From assembly GCA_963576475.1 (NCBI GenBank), contig OY754972.1:10003062-10067061 (forward strand): 64,000 nt of DNA. Direction: 5' to 3'. Shown in pieces: positions 1 through 10,789 of this stretch. The notes below the pieces were generated by a model. The model saw only the letters and a program-made list of their open reading frames with translations. It was not told where the DNA came from and ran no database searches. Position 1 is the first letter of the stretch, and each line of letters opens with the position of its first letter. This DNA is from Molanna angustata (taxonomy: Eukaryota; Arthropoda; Insecta; Trichoptera; Molannidae). Both the position numbers and the translations under genes were made by a program.

Positions 1-102
1 ATGAACAAAGAAAATATACATCATAGCAAAAAAACAATTTGGGAAAGAACAAGAAAAGGAAATCGAGATCAAGTTTTTAGGGATAAATATTCCTTCTTTA
101 GT

Positions 103-303
103 CGGCCTTCGTGGCTCAGTTGGTTAGATATCTGACTGCTGATCGAAGGGTCCCGGGTTCGATTCCCGGTGGAAACACAGTTTTTAAAATTGTATTTTCA
201 GTCTGGATCTGTGAAACGATAAATATCGTAGGTCTCCAGAATGTGGCAACTCGTTATTGGATGTGTGTTAAGATGCCAGAGAAGCTACATAAAATAAAAT
301 ATT
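103..303 (+). mobile_element. tRNA-derived SINE (family 1), near full length
   Basis: The head (about 103-178) looks like a tRNA gene, with an A box (TGGCTCAGTTGG) and a B box inside a T-arm-like hairpin (GGGTTCGATTCCC). It continues into a tRNA-unrelated body and an A/T-rich tail (ACATAAAATAAAAT). Related copies lie at 1411-1612 (-), 3560-3735 (+), 43045-43205 (+), 48385-48608 (-), 53200-53730 (+, interrupted) and 63055-63150 (-). The flanks 40-101 and 312-372 resemble each other weakly, so the insertion may lie in a diverged duplication. It is called a SINE, not a tRNA gene, because head and body recur together. Confidence 0.85.
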
Positions 304-483
304 ACGTAGCAAAGGAAAGAAAGGAAAAGGAGAGGGATCGGGTATTTTCGGAGAGATATCCCTGCTTTAGTCTTTTTTATAATAAATTATATTTCTATAT
401 AAATATTTGAAGTAGTATTTTCAATTCACTTTATGTTTAGACCTTGAAATTTATTCAAAATAATTATATTGCCACCTTTTCAT

Positions 484-705
484 TTGACACGAGGATCTCC
501 TACGCATCATCCTGGAGGGGATGGTTGAGGGAGCAATTGGCAGAGGGCGTCCCCGTCGGGAGTATCTAGAACAGGTGTGCGAGGACATGAAGTGTACCTC
601 CTACACAGAGTTGAAAAGAGTCGCTGAAGAACGAGTGGAGTAGTGGAAGAGATGCATCGCTTTGCTGCCAACCATTCCCAAGATTGAAAGTTTTTAATTT
701 GATTC
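484..705 (+). pseudogene. LINE ORF2 C-terminal fragment (family A)
   Basis: The plus strand encodes a frame with the post-RT signature LLRIILEGMVEG, then GRGRPRREYLEQV and a terminal WKRCIALLPT. One in-frame TAG lies just before the last Trp. This is the C-terminal tail region of non-LTR retrotransposon ORF2 proteins that follows the reverse transcriptase. A second copy with more upstream sequence lies at 6345-6775. The fragment is 5' truncated and non-functional. Confidence 0.7.
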
Positions 706-894
706 TTCTTCTTCGTTAGCCTCACGACTGAAGATGGCTGCTACAGTCTGTTGATCTGCCTCCATGGAAGAGGATCTTGGGAAGAAAAGAAATAATATAC
801 CGAACTACATGAAAACTCATCATCTTAAGCTATGTTTATGACATTTACACATATATTAGCTGTGAGTATTGTTTTAGAGTATACCGTAATAGCC

Positions 895-1122
895 GGGTAA
901 TTGAAAATACAACAGGCATCAAAAACATCTCACATAGTTCAGCAATGAGGTTCACCATTACACATTCTGAATGTAGTGCCTTTTTAGGTGAGACGAGACT
1001 GGTGTGTGGGTATTCACGCATGTATTGTGCTCCCTTTCATAAGGTAATTCGCACCCGAACACCTGTCGCTGCTTAACCCACATTTTATGATATACCGTTA
1101 TGGTATTAATGAATGAATGAAT
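895..1122 (+). mobile_element. Short interspersed element sharing the RTE-type 3' tail
   Basis: About 228 bp with no coding capacity. It ends in a motif (CCGTTATGGTATTAATGAATG) close to the tail of the RTE-type LINE fragments in this window (GCGTGATGGTATGTATGTAT). Other copies lie at 21548-21632 (+, 3' end only), 42186-42366 (-) and 48124-48312 (+). The shared body includes a CACCTGTCGCTG-like block and a TTCAGCAATGAGGTTCACC-like block. Confidence 0.65.
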
Positions 1123-1231
1123 TTCATTTTGAAGTAGATTAAAATTATATTTTGTACTTATTATAGACAAGAATCAAAGAAAAGAAAAGGCCAAGCTGTG
1201 TTTATTTTACATCTTTAAAGCAAATATCACC

Positions 1232-1365
1232 TGTGGAGCAAGTCCCGTCAAACGGTGGAATACAAACCCTCATCCTAAGATATTATAGAACTCCATAAGA
1301 TAATTATATCCGCGATATGGGTTATCATGAGGGTTTTGATTCCACCGTTTGAGACTTGCCCCCCT
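1232..1365. mobile_element. MITE-like inverted-repeat element (GCAAGTC family), copy 1
   Basis: The two ends are inverted repeats of about 35 bp: GCAAGTC at the left, then a block ending in ACCCTCAT; the complementary block and GACTTGCCCCCC lie at the right. The centre carries a TCCGCGATATGGGTTATC block found in the copies at 28631-28815 and 47515-47607. No ORF is present, as in a non-autonomous DNA transposon. Confidence 0.7.
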
Positions 1366-1410
1366 GATCATTTTTGTTCATTTATAAATATTGTTTTATT
1401 TTTTTAATTA

Positions 1411-1612
1411 ACTTCTCGGGCAACTAACATGTACTATGTCAAATATTAATAGAACACGCACCCAATAACAAGTTGCGATATTCTGGATACTTACGATATT
1501 AATCATTTCATAGATTCAGACCGAAAACACAGTTAAAAACTGTGTCTCTACACGGAATTGAATCCGGGACTTTTGGATCAGCAGTCAGATACCCAACCAA
1601 CTGAGCGTCAAC
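1411..1612 (-). mobile_element. tRNA-derived SINE (family 1)
   Basis: Reverse-strand copy of the 103-303 element. The T-arm/B-box remnant is at 1553-1575 and the A-box end near 1600-1612. The tail block shared with the other copies (CACCCAATAACAAGTTGC on the plus strand) is at about 1459-1478. The B box has decayed. Confidence 0.75.
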
Positions 1613-1689
1613 ATCATCAATGGCTCCACAACCCGTTGCGAGCCTTGGCCTCTTCCAGCATTAAAAATTAATTATTCTAAAACTTGGAT

Positions 1690-1860
1690 AGGTCGATGGT
1701 AGAGCGGTTAGCGCGCTGGGCTAGGAATCCAGTGGTCGCGAGATCGATTCCTGCCTGGACCGATTTCGTTCACCTATAGCACAATCATTTATGCTTATTT
1801 TAGGGAACGTAGGAAGATGTTTAATACTTGTTTAACAAGGACATATTCATTTAAAAAAAA
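1690..1860 (+). mobile_element. tRNA-derived SINE (family 2)
   Basis: A tRNA-like head (GGTAGAGCGGTTAGCGCG as A-box region, AGATCGATTCCTGCC as B-box region) is followed by a body that ends in ACAAGGACATATTCATTTAAAA. The same head and body occur in reverse at 61370-61590, and a head fragment lies at 6140-6195. The shared body shows this is a SINE and not a tRNA gene. Confidence 0.8.
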
Positions 1861-1869
1861 ATGGAAAAA

Positions 1870-2370
1870 AAACTGCCTAAAATGTCTATAATATCTACTT
1901 TTTTTTCTTTTTTTATGAAATAAATGTATTGTTTAACTCATAACCCACTCTAAAGAAGAAAAAATACGCAGCGAAATTATGTTGGTATGCGTGTGTATGT
2001 ATGTGTGTTTTGTGTTTATTTCCCAATAACACATTAGGTGCCATCAATATCTGATGCTTTCGTGTCACAATTACCCCGTTCTTACTCTCGCTTTTTTATA
2101 TATTACATATACCTATGTATTTCGTTAGTCTGCGTAGGTTCTTTTTGACTGGTGTGTATTGGATGAGTAAGGGTATAGAGGGGGAAGATGGAAACCGGGG
2201 GCAAGGGGACCAGGGAGTACGCAAATATGTTCTCGTTATGAGACAGAGGGATATATCGCCCGGAGAATAGCTCTGAACCAACTATCGGATGGTCTACTGA
2301 CACGACTCTCTATGTGACATTATCAATAAAAAACCTTTTGATTATTTTTCTGATGTCATTGATCTTTGCT
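1870..2370. other. AT-rich interval without recognised genes
   Basis: Contains T- and A-runs, a short GT-rich stretch (1985-2020) and overlapping minus-strand frames (2096-2303) with no family resemblance. Nothing supportable as a gene. Confidence 0.5.
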
Positions 2371-2374
2371 TTCA

Positions 2375-2475
2375 TTGTTTACGAACCAATTTCTCAATAG
2401 ATAGCGTTAGAAAAAAGTTCATTTTCATTGGCGATGGTGTTCAAAGCTTATTTTTAAGCGTCCAGATATTGACGT
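2375..2475 (+). repeat. Dispersed repeat, copy 1 (second at 23930-24040)
   Basis: Shares the block ACCAATTTCTCAATAGAT, then GCGTTA and, 35 bp on, GATGGTGTT and GCTTATTTT, with 23942-24018. Non-coding; probably a fragment of an unclassified transposable element. Confidence 0.5.
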
Positions 2476-2489
2476 GTAATAAAAAAAGC

Positions 2490-2600
2490 ATAATCGGTGA
2501 TCACGTAAACCAGCCGATGACAGGTTGTAAGCCCTATAGGTACCCTGGTTTCCCGGTTCTCCTATAATTACATATTCCTACTTCAAGATATTAAATTTGT
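2490..2600. repeat. Dispersed LINE 3'-end repeat (GC-rich-tail family), copy 1
   Basis: Carries GATCACGTAAACCAGCCGAT, GACAGGTTGTAAGCCC and CCCGGTTCTCCTATA-like blocks, also found at 27040-27150, 58870-58985 and, reverse-complemented and joined to a longer GC-rich region, at 45530-45622. The 45.5-kb copy indicates these are short 3' remnants of one LINE family, here lying on the minus strand. Confidence 0.6.
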
Positions 2601-2962
2601 CAAAAAAAAACATTAAACCTCACGTAGAATAATTTTTGCATTTGAGGATGCTAGCTGGGTATAGTGAAAGCGTTAAGGCTTAATAATTCCATACTCGTTG
2701 TGGATTTATAGCTGTTTTATTTTAATTTTAAAAATATATTAAAATTTGATCCACAAAAACCTTTCATTGATCAATTTACTGATTTTTTGCCACTTTTTAT
2801 CACAGTTCCTGCTTTTATTTGTTTTTTTTATTCCTGTTTATGTTTTTATATCTGTATTCTTTGTAAGCTTATATATTTCTCCCAAAGTTAGAAAATCTTA
2901 AATCAGGACTTCGATATTCTCGATCTCCTTCAACAATGTATAAAACATTGACTCTAAGCAAA

Positions 2963-3202
2963 TCAGAGAGAATGGAAATTGATGACTTCGACGTGAAGTC
3001 TTGACGAAAAGTGTGAAATGGCTATGAAAACCAATGTGTCTATAGTCCATATTAAATTAACTACAGATATAGGATCGTATGTCGTTAATCTGTTCACAGC
3101 GCATAATATTTTGAACACATCGCCAGAAAAACTCGCGATTATCTCCAGAAACTCATCGTAATGGGAAGTTCGAATGGTAGAAGATCCAGAGGTAACACGC
3201 AT
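2963..3202 (-). other. Unrecognised 79-codon frame, possible exon or chance ORF
   Basis: The frame has two hydrophobic stretches and an acceptor-like TTCATTCAG immediately upstream of its first ATG (3203-3210 on the plus strand). I cannot assign a family. A chemoreceptor-type membrane exon is conceivable from hydrophobicity alone, but no signature motif is visible. The surrounding sequence (2600-3530) holds no other feature. Confidence 0.15.
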
Positions 3203-3559
3203 CTGAATGAACTGATCATGATCGTCCTACACGGAGGCATACCATTTGTCGAGTGCTTGAATGTAACCTCCATCACCAGTCATGACCACAAACTCATTTA
3301 GCTTTTTTTATTTTATTCATCTTCACTATCTTCAACGACCTGTTTGACAGGATTATGTCATGAGATGACGATGTCAAACTTTCTCTGGTCATTATACCTA
3401 AGATTTGATATATTGTAAATAAACTTTGTCCAAAAAAATAAAATAAATAGAGTTATAATGAAAAAAGGTATACAAGATGGCCGCGATTGAAAAAGCAGGC
3501 TTTTACCAAACTGACCCTAGTATCGTTATATTTTGATGAGTGTTATTATTTTGTCTCAG

Positions 3560-3735
3560 ATAGTTCGATATCTGCCTCTTGAGCCAAATGTCCCGGGTTC
3601 GATTCCCGGAGACGGAAGATTTTAACGGTGTAAGGATTAACATTTTAAATCTCTAAAATGTTGGAACTTGTTATTGAGTGCATGTTTAATTAATATTTGA
3701 TATATTACCTGTAAATTGCTACAGAAGCAATAAAA
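3560..3735 (+). mobile_element. tRNA-derived SINE (family 1), head damaged
   Basis: Retains the B-box hairpin (CCCGGGTTCGATTCCCGG), the TTGGAACTTGTTATTGAGTG block and a GCTACAGAAGCAATAAAAAC tail. The A-box half is diverged. Confidence 0.7.
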
Positions 3736-3889
3736 ACAAAACATTTTTTTTAAATTAACTAGCTTTTATTTGAGGGTAAATATATCAAAATCATTTATAG
3801 AAAAAAATGATAATATATTCTAGTTAGAGTGTTTTCGCACTCAAAATCCCATTCGTCTCTACATTAGGAGTTTAGGTATAAACAGAGTG

Positions 3890-4002
3890 CGCGGGGTGGG
3901 TTCCCCTTTTCCTTCAGGAGTGCGAAGGGGTGGGGGCGGGGGAGTATGGGAGCCGCGCCACCCACCTTCCCCCGCCCCCAGCCCCATAGTCCCCCCCCGC
4001 GA
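3890..4002. other. GC-rich island with paired G-quadruplex-type runs
   Basis: In an otherwise AT-rich region, 3927-3950 on the plus strand has four G runs (G4-T-G5-C-G5-AGTAT-G3). The facing segment 3969-3998 has C runs of 5, 5, 4 and 8. The two halves are partly complementary. The overlapping frames (3887-4156 +, 3859-4077 -) are low-complexity translations, not recognised proteins. Confidence 0.5.
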
Positions 4003-5390
4003 GATGGAGCCAAGGAATACGAGTAAAAAGCATTCGATTTCAATCGAAGGCGCTACACGACATATTACACGCGACACTAAGGGACCTTCACACCTAACAA
4101 ATATTATGTTGCACAGTTTTTATTTATTTACTAAAAGACCACAGTCAGATCGATAAGTAAAAAAACTCATCTGAAGAATTTTTTGACAATTATAATAGAC
4201 TGTTAACTAAATTGAGTGCAGAAATTATGTATTCACAACAGCAATCCTTTGAACTTTTTCCTTTTTCTCATCGAACTCCTTTCTTAGTCATCCTCGAAAA
4301 TGATACATTTTCTTATAAAATATAGATTTCTTTGTAGGCCTAATTGTATATTATTGTATACTAGATCGAATGGATTATATGCAATGCCTATGTGTAAAAC
4401 TATTTAATTATTCGCAAAACTCTTTTGTCAGGCATAGTTTTGAATTGTATAATTCTATCAATTAATCTGCAATCGTACTCTAAATTACAACCTTGCAGCT
4501 TTTAAAAGAAAACTTTTTTATGTTGTGTGAGCTTATAAGTGTGTGCGTTTTAACTGGTATTTATTTTATTATCATTATTTTTTCTGTTTTATTTCACTAT
4601 TTTTCATTCTATATTTTGCTATAGGTAACTAATATTTTGTTATTAAGTAGCTTATTTTATGCCATTTATGGAAAGCTCGCTGGTTTACCTAATTTTTTTA
4701 GTACTAACACAATGTATTTATACAAATGAATGTTTATTTAATAAATTAAAAAAAATATATTGCAAATTATTTTAAAATTACATTTTAAATTAAAACCATT
4801 AATGGCTAAGAATTTTTTTACGTGGAAATAGATATGTGGTGAATTTATTGACAGAATGTCTTCTTCTTCAGCCCTCTGTCCTCCACTGCTGGATATATTC
4901 CATACCCTTGCATTTCTTTCTGTCGGTTGCTGCTTGCAGACAATTTTTACCCCCCACAGCGGTTATGACGGTGGATCATCTTTTGACAGAATGTCTCTGG
5001 GGTGTCAATTGTATAATATCAATCATAAACAGTGTGGATTGGGCATTCCAAAACATGGTTCCATCTCCACCATCCATATCCACAAGCGCACGAAGGACTG
5101 AAATTATTCTTCAAGATTGTTAAATTCACATAACCAATATGGCTTAAAAGATTTATGAGGCCCACGGACAGAGAGAGCCGAGAAGCTTCGCTGTACAACA
5201 GGACATTTTTAAGATATATATTTATTCAATTTATGGCCGACTTTCCCACTCACACATTGAATTGGAGACAAAAACAACGCGCTGCCACTCTAGCACCTCG
5301 TATCTTGTGAAAAGCTGTCGCTCGCTCCTTCGAGAGCTTTCATTTCTCGATCTGAAGGCACTCATGTGTGAGCCGACCTTAAGTGCGGGC
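4003..5390. other. AT-rich interval without recognised genes
   Basis: Overlapping plus-strand frames at 4836-5123 show no family resemblance and disagree in phase. I see no RNA gene and no repeat with a partner in the window. Confidence 0.4.
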
Positions 5391-5500
5391 GGGTACCAAA
5401 TTCAAATATGTCTCCACTTACCCCGCAGTCCCGTCCCCCCCACCGACCCTCCCCGACCTTCCCTTCCCCCACCCTCCCCCCGCGCCTAACACGTACACCC
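5391..5500 (-). other. C-rich tract (G-runs on minus strand)
   Basis: 5421-5482 is a run of C clusters separated by short linkers, so the minus strand carries at least six G3+ runs and fits a G-quadruplex pattern. The plus-strand frame through it is Pro/Ser low complexity. Confidence 0.45.
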
Positions 5501-6139
5501 CGCGTATGCTAATACGATATTGATTCTTTTATTTATACGTCTATAATGTCGCCTGATATGGGAGACTCGCTGAACACTATTGACAGCGGCGGTTCGGAAT
5601 TCAATTAGGGAAAAATACGAACTACCTTCACATGTGTGCGATCCCATACGTACGACACACACACACGCACACCGTCATACACACACTACCACATCAGAAT
5701 CAAAAGATTATAAGTCGTTTTTTTTAAACAAATTCTATCAGAAAGTAAGTCTTGTAACGCTTGGTTTTTTTTTCATATTTTTATATTATGTACAATATTT
5801 ATTAAATAAATCAGCAAAGTCGGAATTATCTTTGTATTGTAAGCAAGCCTCGAATTAATTCGGTGCAATACCCAGTTTATGGTCTGTTCTTCCTCCACCA
5901 CAACCCGTTCTGCTTATGGGGACTAATAACGTCCCCTTGCAAAACTTAGAGAGAATACAAAGAATTTATCCGGAGAACTCTAAAACCTTGCAAAAATTGC
6001 ACTTAAAGTGCCAAAAAGAGCTAATTATGAGGAAAAAGTTGGCTCACCGTTCACCGGAAGTGAAGATAACAGTGAACTGTGTGGTCTGTGAAAATACGAA
6101 ATAAGTATACAAAAATAAACAGACTTGTAGCAGCAATGA

Positions 6140-6195
6140 TGGGTGGTGGCAGAGCGGTTAGCGCGCTGGTTTTGTAATCCAGTGGTGCAAGTGCA
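6140..6195 (+). mobile_element. SINE family 2 head fragment
   Basis: Matches the tRNA-like head of 1690-1860 (GGCAGAGCGGTTAGCGCGCT, then TAATCCAGTGGT). The body is absent. Confidence 0.6.
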
Positions 6196-6344
6196 CCAAA
6201 GGGATGGACACCAAATTAATGTCTGGAGCTGCGTTCAAAGATTTATTTTTCCAGGAGCAGGATCACATGGGATGACAGTTATATCCACCAAGCAAAACTC
6301 GCTTTCAACAAAAAATCCAAGAACTTCGAATCCAACTATTAACT

Positions 6345-6775
6345 ATTAAACTCCGAAAATATGTATTAAAGACATGTGTGGAGTATTTTACTATATGGTT
6401 GTGAAACATAGTGCCTTCGGGTTATGCACCTACCGACAAATACCTTGAATATCTTAGAGGAACCATGTTAAAAATGATGAGGTTCACAGCGAAATTGATG
6501 AAACTTTGCACTTGTTAAACACCATATCAAAAAGTTGTGCAAAATGGATAGGCCATGTGTTGTGTCAGGAGGATCTCTTACACATAATCTTGGAGGGAAT
6601 GGTTGAGGGAACAACTGGCTGAGGACGTCCCCGCCGGGAGTATCTAGAGCAGGTGTGCAAGGACATGAAGTGTACCTCCTACACAGAGTTGAATAGAGAC
6701 GCTGATGACGAGCAGAATGGAGGAAGAGATGCATCGCTTTGCTGCCAACTTTTCCCAAAATGGAAACCAAAAACC
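6345..6775 (+). pseudogene. LINE ORF2 C-terminal fragment (family A), longer copy
   Basis: Begins with the post-RT signature region SILLYGCET near 6375. It continues through a frame-disrupted middle to a copy of the 484-705 tail (RRDAS...WRKRCIALLPTFPK region at 6700-6765). Several stops and shifts make it a pseudogene. Compared with 484-705 it retains about 200 bp more upstream, so the two are independent truncated insertions. Confidence 0.7.
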
Positions 6776-6850
6776 ATGTTTTCATTGCACAGTCGCTCAC
6801 TTAAGTTAGGAGATCACGTGGCTTCCTAACTGGAGGATGCTACGAAGTTT

Positions 6851-7114
6851 TTGTATGAGAATTGCATTGCAGACATATCTAAATACTTAGCACATTCGCG
6901 TCGACGTAAAGTAACATTTGCAAACTGTCAAAAAGTAAGGTTGTTCTCGAGGAACCTTACGAATGGTTTAATACTCAAATCTGAGATGTTTTTGATGGAT
7001 GATGATTTTTGCGACTTCGACAAATATGTATTTGGCAATTTTGTCAAATCAAATACCGAACTGAGTATTCAGCGATCCATACGAGATGCCGAAAATTCGC
7101 TGGAAAAATCGTGA
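6851..7114 (+). other. Unrecognised 87-codon frame
   Basis: A plus-strand frame with mixed composition and an acidic patch (FLMDDDFCDFDKY). It lies between two LINE remnants. No motif lets me name it. It could be part of a degenerate transposable element or a chance frame. Confidence 0.15.
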
Positions 7115-7299
7115 CATCGAGCTGTCAGTGTGAAGTTGGTTACATATTATGTTTGTGTTGTTATAGCAAAAAAACATTTTAAACGTCAGTCTAAGCCCAT
7201 AGAAAGCTATCTATCTATTTTCTTCATACACAATAATGTGAAATTCTTCGCCATCGACCTTAAGTTTGGCGTAGTTTTTAGTTTGTGATGTATCTGCAA

Positions 7300-7955
7300 T
7301 TCAATTAGGTGTATGTTACCCAAAAATAGAGCTATTTGTTTGAAAAGGGAGGGAAAAAGCATTTTCGCAGAAACCATAATAATGACAGCTACGCAAATTT
7401 ATAAATACAGATTTATTCTACAAAATTACTTTAAAAATGAACACAAAACACCTGTAACAAATAAGTATAAGACCAGACAAGTAACTTCCGGTAAATATAA
7501 TATACCTAGAGTAAATAAGTATTACGGTGAAAGAACACTGCAGTATTCAATACCAACAATTTTTAACAGCTTGCCCTCAGACTTAATTGGATTAAATTCG
7601 TTTAATAAAATCAAAAGATCCTGTAAAAAAATCATTTTTAACGAATAATGTTCTTTTCCTTCCTTTTATTTTATTATTTCATTACTTTTCCTTTTTTTTT
7701 GTTCTTACTCTATTGTATTTTTTCGGGTTTTCTTCTATATGTTTTTTTGTTGTTGTTGTTTTTATTCTAGTGTTGTTTTGGATCTATCAAAACATTTTTA
7801 TATTATTAAACCAAATTAATTTTTTTGTCATTGTTGGTTAGTGTAAGTTAGCATTTATACTGTATGATATAGAAACCCACTGATAACCATATATGGTTAG
7901 TGGGATATTTTATAAATGAAATTATGTTGAAAAAATAAATAAATTAATTAATTTA
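7300..7955 (+). pseudogene. CR1/Jockey-type LINE 3' end
   Basis: A frame ending at 7648 has the C-terminal signature of CR1/Jockey-like ORF2 proteins: an aromatic-rich segment, YGERTLQYSIPTIFNSLP, and a final FNKIKRSCKK. After the stop there is an AT-rich 3' UTR, a hairpin at 7878-7906 (CCCACT...AACCAT / ATGGTT...AGTGGG) and a terminal AAATAAATTAATTAATTTAA tail. RT and endonuclease are absent, so this is a 5'-truncated insertion. Confidence 0.7.
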
Positions 7956-8589
7956 AAAAATTGCTAACTTAAGAATACTAAATACTCCAGTGAGGTTAGG
8001 AGTTAGTATTTAGGTACCTAGGACTGTGCATTCGGGTATAAGTCTTGCAATAATTATGTTGTTCTTTTAAAGTGAAGTGTATACGTTTTATCTCTGAGTC
8101 GCGAAAAACATAATATGCGATAGGTTGGTTGGTGGTACATTAGAGTTTCCGCGATATGTGCGAAGGAGGGAGGTAGGTGTTATATTCCTATTCCCAGCGA
8201 TGTATTGGGGCTTGATGGATGCCTGTGATGTATTCCTTTTCAAAGGAGTAATCGTTAATGTTTTATCAAGTAAGGAGAACAACAAACAGACATACATACA
8301 AAGAGGGAAAAGAACGGAAGACGTAAACGATTGCCAAACTAAATAAATACCAAACATTTAATTTTTTTCTCTTTATTTGGTACTTGTTTGTCTTGTATCC
8401 TGATTTATCTGAGGTGTCGCTATGGAGTTTTTTGACAGAACATATAAATTTTGTTTCGTTCGCCTTCCCACTATGTAAATTGTTTATTTTTTACACGCTG
8501 TGTTCTGTATCACATCTTAGATGAAGTGAATGAGAGATTTTCTCGAGACATATAAACTCGAATTGATTATTTGTTTTTTGATTTAGGTT

Positions 8590-9120
8590 AAGAAACAGAG
8601 TGAATGGAGCATTTAGACCAGTTGTTAATGATCGCAACATATCAAAGAATGCCAAAGTTGCCATTCATAACGCTATCGTAGTGCCAACCTTGGCGTATGC
8701 AAGTGAAACCGGACATGATTGAAGTCGCATATAAGCGGAATAAATGCAGATGAATAATTTGTAGTAGAACGATGTATGACAGAGTAAGAAATTAAGATAC
8801 AAGGTAAGAATGTAAGATGAAGAAAGATGTTATTAATTGATTGAAAGCTAGCATTGAGATGGTTCGACCACATGGGATGAATGAATGAAAAATATACAAA
8901 GCTAACAGGAACGGAATAAGGGGTCGGGGACGCCAAAGAAAAGGATGGCACGACCATGTGAACGATATTCTGAAAGACGGAAATGTAAGAAGCGCGAACA
9001 ACAGACGAACATGTATGAGACGATACATGGATGTTGACGAGGCGATGAATGTGTGATAGAGAAATTTGTTCTTTTCTCTCTGCCTACCCCGTAAGGGACA
9101 TGGCGTGATGGTACGTATTT
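8590..9120 (+). pseudogene. RTE-type LINE 3' fragment (family B), decayed
   Basis: Homologous to the intact frame at 60494-61060. It starts with GAAACAGAGTGAATGGAGC and ends with GGACATGGCGTGATGGTACG. Stops and indels are scattered through it, as in the region after GAAACCGGACATGATTGAAG. Its 5' end is within a few bases of the 5' ends of the copies at 32985-33585 and 60487-61075. Confidence 0.75.
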
Positions 9121-9399
9121 ATGTTAATTTGAAACTTTCTTCAATGTCTCTGATCAAAACTCGATTTATACACACCTACTACACAATTTAATTTATTTTA
9201 TTATACTTTACAAAAAATAATAGTTAAAACAAGTTAAAAAAATAAAAACCATAAAATTACAGTAATAATGTTAACAACAATTATGATCCATGGTATACAT
9301 GTACCAATATTATACGATAACATGAATCAGAGATCTGTCGACACCGACTTTGTCACAATCTGTAGGAGTACTGAAGAAATGACTTAAACTACAATCATC

Positions 9400-9840
9400 A
9401 TCATCATCATAAGCTCGACAGCCCTGGGTGGGCCTTGGCTGAATCCAGGAGTCTCCTCCATTCACGTCAATCCGTTGCATCGGCATCGACACTGTCCATC
9501 CATCGAGTCCTTGGTCTTCCTGGTCTCCTTCGACCTTGTGGCACAGAAAGTGTGAGGCGTTTTGAGGGGTTGTCGTCGTCCATTCGGATTATATGACCAA
9601 ACCATGTTAAGAATTGATCACATCGGGCTCTTCATAAGTAGTCTCATATAGCTCCCTTATTCTCTTTTATTAGCCCGTAGATCGTTCAAAAGATCCTTCT
9701 CTCAAAAGCCGCTATGGATCCTTCAGTTTGTTTAGTCATCACCCAGGTTTCGGAAGCATCGTGAGGACCGGCTTGATGAGTGTTTTATACAGAAGGATCT
9801 TTGTGTTTCTCCTAACCAATAGGTATTACCTGGAATATAG
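9400..9840 (-). pseudogene. LINE ORF2 C-terminal fragment (family C), frame-broken
   Basis: Reading the minus strand with frame changes gives the post-RT region: YKTLIKPVLT, a TKQTEGSIAAFERRI block, WFGHIIRMDD, then RRRPGRPRTRWMDSVDAD and REWRRLLDSAKAHPG. This is the standard C-terminal layout of RTE-like ORF2 proteins. The 3' side ends in an (ATG)n-like run (TGATGATGATGATGATTG on the minus strand), typical of RTE tails. Confidence 0.7.
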
Positions 9841-10789
9841 GTATTGTTTTTTCTGTTAATTTACGTATTCTTACACTACACAATACACAAAATATCGCCT
9901 TCGACAGTTGGATCTCATGTGTTACATGCAACTGGTCTATAAAAAAAATTGTTATGTTGTGGAGACTTAAGTGTTGATTTCTCCCATTCGTTTTACAAGC
10001 AAATAAATTTATATAAAGGTATCGATTATATGATGATTTTTTTCTCTGCCTTACTTCAAAGAGTTAAATGAATACTTCGTTGTCACCTTGCGATAGGTAT
10101 ATATATTTGTTATTATATTTTTGGTGAAAAACACTCTTCTTTTTTCCGTTCAATGCGAAGAAATTTATTTCCTTCGTCTATCGTCGTTTCCTCTCTGAAT
10201 TGTGTATGTTTCAAATACATTACTTTCAGATTTCTGCCTCTTTGTTGACATGAATATCTTCATTCATGTCAGAGCATACTCCGCGGTGGTGTCGTGTGGC
10301 CTGTCGTAAAGTATCGAAAGGGTAGATACTTTCTACCTTTATAAACAGTGTGTACGTTTTATTTTTAAATTATATATAAACGTATATTTCACCCACCAAC
10401 CTAAAGAACTTTTTAATAAACAGAATCTTGACTTACTCTTATGGGTAAATGAGAAAATATTTATTTACTAACTCATTTATTTATTTAAAGAACCAATACT
10501 CTCTTACAAAAAAAAATGCACTATGAAATGATAAATTGACACACCAATTACTTTTGTCCACAATTGATGTACATTAAATAATCGTAGAAGTATGTACCTA
10601 CAATACAACAAAAAATAAATTGAAATATACTTAAAATTATTACATATTCACATATTTCATACATTTGCCCGTGACAGGAAAGGAAGGGAAGGAAAAAGGA
10701 AGGGAGAAGGACCTAATTTGTTACTGCTGTGAATAATAACAGAATCTGCTAGATAAAAACAAAAATTAAAATATAATAAGTACACAATT
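9841..10789. other. AT-rich interval without recognised genes
   Basis: No frame of note. A purine-rich stretch (10676-10710, AGGAAAGGAAGGGAAGG type) is the only compositional oddity; a similar tract occurs at 50830-50865. Confidence 0.4.

Noticed and set aside
103..178. Functional tRNA gene at the SINE head (also 48540-48608, 61500-61592, 62166-62240)
   Set aside because: Head and downstream body recur together as units, acceptor stems do not pair well, and copies have decayed promoters; they are SINE heads.
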